This document shows, one piece after another, positions 17,535-24,487 of a DNA stretch of 48,006 bases (position 1 is the stretch's first letter; each line of letters starts with the position of its first letter). Made by a program: the position numbers and the translations under genes. The DNA lies in NCBI RefSeq assembly GCF_004564275.1, contig NZ_SPDV01000032.1, positions 1 through 48,006 of the forward strand. Direction: 5' to 3'. This stretch comes from Sphingomonas parva (ex Maeng et al. 2020) (GTDB lineage Bacteria; Pseudomonadota; Alphaproteobacteria; Sphingomonadales; Sphingomonadaceae). The notes under the pieces were generated by a model. The model was not told where the DNA came from. It saw only the letters and a program-made list of their open reading frames with translations, and ran no database searches.

Positions 17535-18629
17535 TCAGGCGGCGCGCCACCACCAGATGCCGTCGCGAACCTCGCGCACGGCCCTGCCCTCGACCTCGAG
17601 ATGGCGCAGATGGGCGAGCGCCTCTCCGGTGGCGAGGCCGATCACCCTGTCCTCGATCCGGCGGGCGAAGAGCGTGCCGAAACAGTCGACCGCGCGGCGC
17701 GGCTCGTCGAGCCGGGCATGCAGCGCGTCGAGCCTGCCGCGGTGCCCCGCCTCCAGCGCATCGAGCCGGGCATGGAGGCCGGTGAACGGCTCGCCGTGCG
17801 AAGGCAGGACGAGGAGATCGTCGGGGAGGCCGCGCAACCGGTCGATCGACGCGAGCCATTCACCGAGCGGGTCGGCTTCGGGCTCGCTGAGGCCGAGCGA
17901 GACGTTCGAGGTGATCTTGGGCAGCACCTGGTCTCCGGCGATCAGCAGCTTGCCCGCCTCGTCGAGCAGGCAGACGTGCTCGGGACAATGGCCCGAGCCG
18001 GTGACCACCCGCCAGGTGCGGCCGCCGATGGTCATGGCGTCGCCGTCGCGGAGGCGGACGAAACCGACCGGGACCGGCGAGACCATGGCCGCGAACCGGC
18101 CCCAGCCCCGCGCCGCCTCGTCGGCGATCCTCTCCTCGCTCCAGCCGGCGCCGCGCCAGAAGGCGAGCGCCTCGCGGGGCGGCGCGTCGCGCACGTCGGC
18201 CGTGAGCATCCGCGCGTAGAGCCACTCGCCGCGGCTCATCCACAGCGGCGCCGCGAAGCGCTCGCACAGCCAGCCGGCGAGGCCGACGTGATCGGGATGA
18301 AAATGGGTGACGATCACGCGGGTGACGGCGCGGCCGGCGAGCGGCCCGGCGAGCAGAGCCTCCCAGCCGGCGCGGCACGGCGCGATGTCGAGGCCGGTAT
18401 CGACCAGCGCGACGCCCTCGCCGTCGTCGAGCACCCAGACGTTGATGTGGTTGAGCGATCCGGGGACGGGAAGCCGCGCCCAGCCGAGCCCCGGCGCGAT
18501 CTCGATCAATGCGCCTTCCGTCGGCGTGCGGCGGCCGAACGGATAGGTGAGATCGCGATGGGTGTAGGGCTCGCCCGAGGCGACGAGCGAGATGTCCGGG
18601 GCGGCGGGTTCAGGCGTCGGAGGCTGCAT
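17535..18629 (-). CDS. MBL-fold metallo-hydrolase
   Basis: A 364-residue metallo-beta-lactamase-fold protein. The metal motif THFHPDHVG is near residue 107, the second His is in GSGHCPEHVCL, the bridging Asp in LIAGDQVLPKI and the last His in LPSHGEPF. The C-terminal ~90 residues form a helical cap resembling the LACTB2/glyoxalase-II-like group. No signal peptide is seen, so it is probably cytoplasmic and acts on a thioester, phosphodiester or similar bond rather than periplasmic beta-lactams (inference). It ends 10 bases from the convergent AmpR-like gene. An inverted-repeat element abuts its start. Confidence 0.88.
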   Translation of the reverse strand: MQPPTPEPAAPDISLVASGEPYTHRDLTYPFGRRTPTEGALIEIAPGLGWARLPVPGSLNHINVWVLDDGEGVALVDTGLDIAPCRAGWEALLAGPLAGRAVTRVIVTHFHPDHVGLAGWLCERFAAPLWMSRGEWLYARMLTADVRDAPPREALAFWRGAGWSEERIADEAARGWGRFAAMVSPVPVGFVRLRDGDAMTIGGRTWRVVTGSGHCPEHVCLLDEAGKLLIAGDQVLPKITSNVSLGLSEPEADPLGEWLASIDRLRGLPDDLLVLPSHGEPFTGLHARLDALEAGHRGRLDALHARLDEPRRAVDCFGTLFARRIEDRVIGLATGEALAHLRHLEVEGRAVREVRDGIWWWRAA

Positions 18630-18633
18630 CGGC

Positions 18634-18839
18634 GATCATCCTCCCTGTCCGCGAAGCGGATGGGGAGAGGGACCGCGCGCAGCGCGGTGGAGGGGCCGGG
18701 AAGACCGGCCGCACCCCCGGCCCCTCCACCAGGCTTCGTCTGACGGCTGCTCTGCAGCCGGTTCCGGCTCTCGGCATGCCGCCGGCATGCCGACCCGTCT
18801 ACACCCCCGCCCCATCAGTCTGCGGCTGACAGGGAGGAT
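18634..18839. repeat. Intergenic inverted-repeat element (CCTCCCTGTC type)
   Basis: The left arm, GATCATCCTCCCTGTC, at 18634-18649 pairs with the right arm GACAGGGAGGATC at 18827-18839. Inside are blocks such as GGTGGAGGGGCCGGG and CCCGGCCCCTCCACC that form an internal stem. It fills the gap between trcR and the MBL-fold gene and has no coding signal. Confidence 0.75.
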
Positions 18840-18846
18840 CAATTCG

Positions 18847-19521
18847 TCAGCTCTTGAACGGATCGATGAAGCCGGCGTTCGCGTCCTCGGCGGCATGGGC
18901 GGAGTCGGCGTCGCGCGCGGCCGCCTCGCGCTCGCGGCGCAGCTCCTCGATCAGCGCCTCGCGATCGCCATCGAGACGGGCGTCGCCCTGCGGCTGCTCG
19001 ATGCCGGCCTGCTTGGCGGCCTTGGCGACAATCGCATCGAGCTCGCGCTGCGAGCAGAGGCCGAGGGTCACCGGGTCCTTCGGCTGGATGTTGGCGATGT
19101 TCCAGTGGCTGCGGTCGCGGATCGCGGCGATGGTCGTGCGGGTGGTGCCTATCAGCTTCGAGATCGCGCCGTCGGAGATCTCCGGATGGTTGCGGATGAT
19201 CCAGGCGATTCCGTCCGGCTTGTCCTGGCGCTTGGAGACCGGCGTGTAGCGCGGGCCCTTGGTGCGGCGGGTCGGATCGGGTTCCTTGTGGATGCGCAGG
19301 CGATATTCCGGATCGTCCTGGCCGCGCTCGATCTCCTCCTGGGTGAGCTCGCCGGCGCGGATCGGATCGCGCCCGGTCAGCTTGGTCGCCGCGGTGTCGT
19401 CGGCGATCGCCTGCACCTCGAGGATGTGCAGCCCGCAGAATTCGGCGATCTGCTCGAAAGTGAGGGAAGTATTGTCGACCAACCAGGACGCGGTCGCATG
19501 GGGCATGAGCGGCTGGGCCAC
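18847..19521 (-). CDS. trcR: Cell-cycle transcriptional regulator TrcR (DUF1013)
   Basis: A 224-residue protein of the alphaproteobacteria-specific DUF1013/TrcR family, known as an essential cell-cycle transcription factor that works with RNA polymerase. It shows the family N-terminus MAQPLMPHATASWLVDNTSL, FEQIAEFCGLHILEVQAIAD and a second helix-turn-helix at IIRNHPEISDGAISKLIGTT, followed by NIANIQPKDPVTLGLCSQRE. GTG at 19521 is the start, with GGAGAGA 8 bases before it. The C-terminal tail is charged and coiled-coil prone. Confidence 0.95.
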   Translation of the reverse strand: MAQPLMPHATASWLVDNTSLTFEQIAEFCGLHILEVQAIADDTAATKLTGRDPIRAGELTQEEIERGQDDPEYRLRIHKEPDPTRRTKGPRYTPVSKRQDKPDGIAWIIRNHPEISDGAISKLIGTTRTTIAAIRDRSHWNIANIQPKDPVTLGLCSQRELDAIVAKAAKQAGIEQPQGDARLDGDREALIEELRREREAAARDADSAHAAEDANAGFIDPFKS

Positions 19522-19672
19522 GGATCGTCTCTCCACAAACAATAAGGGCCGCCCCTTCCCGGAGCGGCCGAACGTTGTCCGAGACTTAGTGCAGGCGGCC
19601 AGCGAGGGCAAGCCGAATGGCTCCCGCGGACCGGAATTTCGGCAAGATTGTGGCATCCTGCAGGGCGTCCGG

Positions 19673-20293
19673 TCAGCCGCCCATTGCGACGTAACCCGGC
19701 TCCCCCGCCATCCGATCGAGCCAGCCGCCGATCGCGGGAAAGGCGGCGATGTCGAAGCCGCCTTCCCCGGCAACATGGGTGTAGGCGTAGAGGGCGATGT
19801 CGGCGAGGGTCGGCCGATCGCCGACCAGCCAATCGCGCAATGCGAGGTGATCGTCGAGCAGCTTGAGCGCCGCCTCCCCCGCCGCCTGCTTGGCCGGGAT
19901 CTGCGCGCGCTGCGCCTCGCCCAGCCGGTCCTCGCCGACGAAGGCGCGCCAGAAGCGCAGGGTCGCGACGTTCGGCTCGTGATTGTACTGCTCGAAGAAC
20001 ATCCAGTGCAGCATGTCGGCGCGGTCGAAACGATCCTCCGGCACGAGCCTCGTGCCGTCGGCGAGGTAGAAGCAGGCGGCATTGCTCTCCGGGATGAAGC
20101 GATCGCCGACCTGCAGCACGGGGATGCGGCCGTTGGGATTGATGCCGGCGAGGAATTCGGGCGTGCGCGTCTCGCCTTTCGCGATATCATATTCGCGCCG
20201 TTCGAGCGGCACGCGGAGCAGGGCCGCGGTGAGCCGGATCTTGTAGCAGTTTCCGGACTGCGAATATTCGTGCAGCACGAGGCGCTCGGTCAT
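19673..20293 (-). CDS. Glutathione S-transferase family protein
   Basis: A 206-residue protein with a thioredoxin-like N-terminal domain, starting LHEYSQSGNCYKIRLTAALL and containing INPNGRIPVLQVGD and IPESNAACFYLADGT. The C-terminal domain is helical, with WLVGDRPTLADIALYAYTHV. These match the GST fold that binds glutathione and conjugates or reduces electrophiles. The substrate is unknown. The start at 20293 gives MTERLVLHEY; a longer reading adds 24 atypical residues. It lies just upstream of trcR on the same strand. Confidence 0.9.
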   Translation of the reverse strand: MTERLVLHEYSQSGNCYKIRLTAALLRVPLERREYDIAKGETRTPEFLAGINPNGRIPVLQVGDRFIPESNAACFYLADGTRLVPEDRFDRADMLHWMFFEQYNHEPNVATLRFWRAFVGEDRLGEAQRAQIPAKQAAGEAALKLLDDHLALRDWLVGDRPTLADIALYAYTHVAGEGGFDIAAFPAIGGWLDRMAGEPGYVAMGG

Positions 20294-20369
20294 GATTGGA
20301 TCTCCGCATTGGCGACGGAAGGCCGACTTGCCCGCCATGCTCGCTTCTCCGGCGGTGCGGCACAAGGCG

Positions 20370-23078
20370 TCACAACCAGGCGGACTGCCGATCGACGATC
20401 CGCTGGAACCCGGCTGCGAACGACCGTGCCCGGGCGCGGAGCAGGAGCAACCGTCCTTCGGCGGTCCGGGTGAATACCAGCCGCGACGTGCCGACCCGGC
20501 GCTGCCACGCCTGATGGAAGTGCTCTGCCCATTCGCGTCGGCGCGCGATCGCCGAGGGCACGGCGTGATAATCGACTCTCCTGCGTTGGCCCAGCCAGCT
20601 CGTGCGGACGAGGAGATAGCGAGGGTTCCGCACCGGCCCGAGGATCTCGGCGATCGCCTCGATCACGGCCCGCTCGGTGGCGCGAGAGACATCGTGCACG
20701 ATGATGTCTCGGCGCCCGTCGATCCCGCGCCCGACCTCGAACCAGGCGGCTTCGCGCTCGAGATCGGAGACGAGCCCTGCTTCATTGAGGCCGTCGAGCA
20801 CCGCCCTGCCGACCTGCTTGAGGCACCCTTCGAGGGATCCGTTGCGGACGAGCAGCCAGCCGGCGCGCGCCAGCTTCGGCAGCGCGGCGAGCCCTGCGGC
20901 CGCGGCGAGCGCGGTCGCGGCGACGCCGATCCCCGACGGGCCGTCGATCCCGCGCATCTCGTCGGCGGCCGCGATCGCGCCGCTGCTTGCGGCGCTCGCG
21001 CCGAGCCAGCGCAGGGTATCGCGCCAGGCCAGGATCCGCGGCGCATAATTGGCGGCGGCGATTTCGCGAACGTGCGCGCGCGGCGAGGCGTCGCCGAGCG
21101 ACGTCGCCCACCGCTCGGCGATCCAGGATCGGTTCCCGGCGATCGCGAAGGTGCGCGCATTCCAGCCCTCGATAGCGCCGGGCGTGACGGCGCCGAGCCG
21201 CATCACTCCGCTGTGGATTCGCGGCGCGCCCCAATTCGAGATTCCTTCGAAGGCGCGGAAGCGGCGCATCAGCAGCTCGATGTCCGATCCGATTTCCTCG
21301 CCGTCATCGAGATACCCCCAATCGAGCCGCCCGCGCCAATCGTATGGGGCGCCGGATGAAAGGTCGTCCACGGTCGCGAGGTGCCAGATATTGGCGACCT
21401 TTCCAGGACGCTCGGGGTCGATGCGGATGGCGCGGCCGCGCATCTGATTGGAGAGCATGAAGGCGGCGGCGTTGCTGGCGAGGACGAGACTGTTCACCGC
21501 CGGCGCGTCCCAGCCTTCGCCGAGCAGTGCCTGGGTTCCGATCAGGATGGTGAACGCGCCTTGCGCGAAAAGACACGTGACGAGATCGACCAGCTGCGCC
21601 GCGGCGGCGCCGGATGCGGTGACGCGGAGATGGCCGGGACAGGCCGGCAATTCGCTAAGCTGCAGCTGCTCGGCCGGAAGACCTCGCCGCTCGGCCAGTG
21701 CCCGTAGCGGCCGTTCGGCGAGCGCGGGCAGGATGACCAGGCTGCCGGTCAGGACAGCCAGACGCTGTCCCTCGATGCCGGCGCGCCGCAGGGTTTCGAA
21801 GATCGGCACGACGCCCAGCTTCGCAGGGCGGAACTCGGCCGAGGCCGAGCGCGGCAGGTCTGCCGCGCGCACATGATCGGAGAGCACGACCATGCTGAGC
21901 CCGGCACCGAGGCTCGCGGCTTCGGCGCGGGCGATGTCGACGATGCTGTCGATCTTGGCGAGGCTCCCGGCGACCATCCTGAACATCGCCCGGCTTCCAT
22001 GGAGCCGGACTCTCCGCCCCTCGAGCAGCCCGAGCGCGTCCAGCCTGTCGCGCAAGGCATTCCGGCGCTCCCGTCCGACGTCGAACGTCTCGGCGAAACG
22101 AAACAGCAGCCCGTCGAGCAGCATCTCGAGCCAGAAGGCGGACGGCATTGCCACCTCTCGGCGGTCGATGCCGAGCAGGGCCAAGGGCGCTGGCGGCAGC
22201 CGTCTTCCGGCCGCCGCGAGCTGGACCAGGATGGCCGAGAGCATCTGCGGCGCCTCTAGAATCGCTTCGATGTGCGCGCCCGGATCGCTGAGCCAGGGAT
22301 GGGCCTCGAACGCATCGAGCAACGGCTGGTCCAAACAGAGCTCGGCGGCGATCGCCGCGAGGCTCCGCCGACGACGATCGAGCAGGGAGAGCGTGTCCGC
22401 ATCGGGGCCGGAGAAGATGACGTGATCCTGGTGCGGGCAAAGATCGCCGTTGCGCACGAGCTCCGGCACCCCGATCTCCAGGTCGATCGGGCCGCACAGG
22501 GCGTCGTAGCGTGCCCATTCCGAATAGGGTGCGTCATAGGGCGGCGTGGCGGTCAGCGCGACGAGGTGGGCCCCCGGCAGGGCGTCGACCAGCGCCTGGA
22601 GCGCGTTCCACCACTCGCGGCGCAGATGGTGCGCCTCGTCGAGCAGCAGCGACACCGGACCGATCGCCTGAAGCGAGGCGATCAGCCGCGCGAAGCGATC
22701 GGACTCCTCGTCCGCCCAGAGAGCATGCAGCGCCTGGTAGGTCGCATTGGTCATATCCCGAGGCACCTCGAGATCGGCCGACACCTCTTCGCCGCTCGGC
22801 GCTTCGGGCAGGAAGTGCGGAACCAGACGGCTGGGCCATTGGTCGCGAATGGTCCTGGTCGGAGAGAGGACCAGAGCCGGCCGGCCGAGGCGGCGCATCA
22901 GCTCGAGTCCGAGGACGGTCTTTCCCGAGCCCGGCGCGGCGACGACGTGGAGCCTTTGGCCGGCGAGATGCGCGTCGATCTCTTCGAGGGCGCGCTGCTG
23001 ATAGTCGCGCCAGGTGCCGGAGAATTGCATTCGCGCCAGCAGCGGCGCCGGTGTCGCCTCTGCTGCCGCGGTGCTCAC
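20370..23078 (-). CDS. SF2 DEAD/DEAH-box helicase with C-terminal extension and internal hydrophobic segment
   Basis: A 902-residue protein starting at GTG 23078, which overlaps the quinone oxidoreductase stop (GTGA). Motif I (AAPGSGKTVLG) is at about 47-57, motif II DEAHH at about 147 and motif III LTATPPYDAPY near 180. The helicase C-domain shows GTQALLGEGWDAPAVNSLVL and QMRGRAIRIDPERPGK near 540-570. A long insert (about 210-400) has no recognised domain. Residues ~714-741 (IGVAATALAAAAGLAALPKL...) are hydrophobic enough for a membrane segment. The last ~130 residues, including YLLVRTSWLGQRRRVDYHAV, form an uncharacterised domain. No nuclease motif is seen. Role in DNA or RNA repair or defence is possible but not shown. 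Confidence 0.85.
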   Translation of the reverse strand: MSTAAAEATPAPLLARMQFSGTWRDYQQRALEEIDAHLAGQRLHVVAAPGSGKTVLGLELMRRLGRPALVLSPTRTIRDQWPSRLVPHFLPEAPSGEEVSADLEVPRDMTNATYQALHALWADEESDRFARLIASLQAIGPVSLLLDEAHHLRREWWNALQALVDALPGAHLVALTATPPYDAPYSEWARYDALCGPIDLEIGVPELVRNGDLCPHQDHVIFSGPDADTLSLLDRRRRSLAAIAAELCLDQPLLDAFEAHPWLSDPGAHIEAILEAPQMLSAILVQLAAAGRRLPPAPLALLGIDRREVAMPSAFWLEMLLDGLLFRFAETFDVGRERRNALRDRLDALGLLEGRRVRLHGSRAMFRMVAGSLAKIDSIVDIARAEAASLGAGLSMVVLSDHVRAADLPRSASAEFRPAKLGVVPIFETLRRAGIEGQRLAVLTGSLVILPALAERPLRALAERRGLPAEQLQLSELPACPGHLRVTASGAAAAQLVDLVTCLFAQGAFTILIGTQALLGEGWDAPAVNSLVLASNAAAFMLSNQMRGRAIRIDPERPGKVANIWHLATVDDLSSGAPYDWRGRLDWGYLDDGEEIGSDIELLMRRFRAFEGISNWGAPRIHSGVMRLGAVTPGAIEGWNARTFAIAGNRSWIAERWATSLGDASPRAHVREIAAANYAPRILAWRDTLRWLGASAASSGAIAAADEMRGIDGPSGIGVAATALAAAAGLAALPKLARAGWLLVRNGSLEGCLKQVGRAVLDGLNEAGLVSDLEREAAWFEVGRGIDGRRDIIVHDVSRATERAVIEAIAEILGPVRNPRYLLVRTSWLGQRRRVDYHAVPSAIARRREWAEHFHQAWQRRVGTSRLVFTRTAEGRLLLLRARARSFAAGFQRIVDRQSAWL

Positions 23079-24076
23079 GCGACCGTCAGCACGATCTTGC
23101 CGACATGGGCGCCATCCTCCATCCGGCGGTGCGCGTCGGCGGCCTCGGCGAGCGGAAAGACGCTGTCGACGACCGGGCGGATCTCGCCGGCGTCGAGCAG
23201 CGGCCAGACCCGCGCCCGCAGCTCGGCCGCGACCCGCGCCTTGAAACCCTCGTCGCGGGCGCGCAGCGTCGAGCCGGTGAGGGTCAGGCGCTTGCGCATG
23301 ACCGGCCAGAGCGGGACCTCCGCGGCGGCGCCGCGCTGCGCGGCGATCGAGACGTGGCGCCCCTCCTCGGCGAGGCAGGCGATATTTCGCGGCACATAGT
23401 CGCCGCCGACCATGTCGAGCACGATGTCCACGCCCCTGCCCGCGGTGATCGCCTTCACCTCGGCGACGAAGTCGGCGGCGCGATAGTCGATCGCGTGCGC
23501 GGCGCCGATCTCGAGCGCGCGCCGGCAGTTGTCCTCGCTGCCGGCGGTGACGATCACGTCGAGGCCGAGCGCCCTGCCGAGCAGGATCGCCGTCGTGCCG
23601 ATGCCGCTGGTGCCGCCGTGGACGAGGATCGTCTCGCCCGCCGCGGCGCGGCCGCGCTGGAAGACGTTGCTCCACACGGTGAAGAAGGTCTCGGGGAGCG
23701 CGGCGGCCTCGGCCATCGTGAAGCCGTTCGGAACAGGGAGGCACTGGCGGGCCGGCGCCGCGCAATATTCGGCATAACCGCCGCCGGAGACGAGCGCGCA
23801 GACCCGGGCGCCGAGCAGCGCCGGATCGGCACCGTCGCCGAGCGCGACCACCTCGCCCGCCACCTCGAGCCCGGGGATCGACGGTGCGCCAGGGGGCGGC
23901 GGATAGAAGCCGAGCCGCTGGACGACGTCCGGCCGGTTGACGCCCGCGGCCTCGAGCCGGACCAGCACCTCGCCCGCTCCGGGCTGCGGCACCGGCCGCT
24001 GCACCGGGACGAGGAGCTCGGGTCCGCCGGCTTCGGCGGGATCGATCGCGGTCATCAGGTCGGGCAACGTGGTCAT
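23075..24076 (-). CDS. NAD(P)H:quinone oxidoreductase, zinc-free MDR family
   Basis: A 333-residue medium-chain dehydrogenase/reductase of the QOR/TP53I3 (PIG3) group. Motifs include VLVRLEAAGVNRPDVVQRLG, GLEVAGEVVALG and the NADPH-binding ILVHGGTSGIGTTAI near residue 145, with LDMVGGDYV. The zinc-ligand cysteines of alcohol dehydrogenases are absent. It should reduce quinones with NADPH. ATG 24076 gives MTTLPDLMTAID; a second Met eight codons on is possible. Its stop overlaps the helicase start, so the two are translationally coupled, with no evident functional link. Confidence 0.92.
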   Translation of the reverse strand: MTTLPDLMTAIDPAEAGGPELLVPVQRPVPQPGAGEVLVRLEAAGVNRPDVVQRLGFYPPPPGAPSIPGLEVAGEVVALGDGADPALLGARVCALVSGGGYAEYCAAPARQCLPVPNGFTMAEAAALPETFFTVWSNVFQRGRAAAGETILVHGGTSGIGTTAILLGRALGLDVIVTAGSEDNCRRALEIGAAHAIDYRAADFVAEVKAITAGRGVDIVLDMVGGDYVPRNIACLAEEGRHVSIAAQRGAAAEVPLWPVMRKRLTLTGSTLRARDEGFKARVAAELRARVWPLLDAGEIRPVVDSVFPLAEAADAHRRMEDGAHVGKIVLTVA

Positions 24077-24132
24077 CGCGCCACGCTCGCCGGGAAAGCG
24101 CTGCCGCGCAAGGCCCGGCGAGTCGCAGCCAG

Positions 24133-24161
24133 TTGACAGGAAAGCGCGCGCGGCAGAATCT
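24133..24161 (+). promoter_or_regulatory. Candidate sigma-70-type promoter for the DUF1192 gene
   Basis: TTGACA at 24133-24138 is followed after 17 bases by GAATCT at 24156-24161. The predicted transcript start is close to the ATG at 24169, which lacks a Shine-Dalgarno sequence, so a leaderless mRNA is possible. The -10 box is weak. Confidence 0.3.
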
Positions 24162-24168
24162 CGCCGCG

Positions 24169-24366
24169 ATGGATCTCGACGAACTGTTTCCGGACAAGCC
24201 CAAGGACCCGCTGACCCTGCTCGTCCGACAGGACCTCGACCCGCTATCGGTGGATGAGCTCCATGCCCGGATCGCCATTCTCGAAGAAGAGATCGGACGG
24301 GTCCGCGCCAAGATCTCCGCCGCGGTCGATCATCGCGCAAATGCGGAATCGCTTTTCAAAAAATGA
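24169..24366 (+). CDS. DUF1192 family protein
   Basis: A 65-residue protein with the alphaproteobacterial DUF1192 pattern: MDLDELFP, then LLVRQDLDPLSVDELHARI and ILEEEIGRVRAKI. It is acidic at the start and predicted to form a coiled coil in the second half. The function of the family is unknown. The start at 24169 fits homologues; an upstream reading adds 12 unrelated residues. It lies just before clpA on the same strand. Confidence 0.88.
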   Translation: MDLDELFPDKPKDPLTLLVRQDLDPLSVDELHARIAILEEEIGRVRAKISAAVDHRANAESLFKK

Positions 24367-24415
24367 AACCTTTGGGGGAACATTCTCCCGACGCCCCACC
24401 TTTTTCAGGCACCTG

Positions 24416-24443
24416 CTTGATCGGGCCGGGAGAGACCCAACAT
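24416..24443 (+). promoter_or_regulatory. Candidate heat-shock (RpoH-type) promoter for clpA
   Basis: CTTGAT at 24416-24421 is followed 14 bases later by CCCAACAT at 24436-24443, resembling the alphaproteobacterial sigma-32 pattern CTTG ... CCxxAT. It lies 45 bases before the clpA start. Prediction from pattern only. Confidence 0.3.
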
Positions 24444-24487
24444 CAGGGCAAAGGGCCCGCAGCGCTTGCGGGCAGTAGGAGTTGTCA

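Noticed and set aside
17535-18629. Secreted class B beta-lactamase paired with the AmpR-like regulator
   Set aside because: The protein carries the MBL metal sites but lacks a signal peptide and has the longer helical C-terminal cap of other MBL groups, so a beta-lactamase call is not supported.
20370-24311. A single 1313-residue minus-strand protein
   Set aside because: Its N-terminal third is the wrong-frame reading of the quinone oxidoreductase gene; the true helicase starts at GTG 23078, overlapping that gene's stop.
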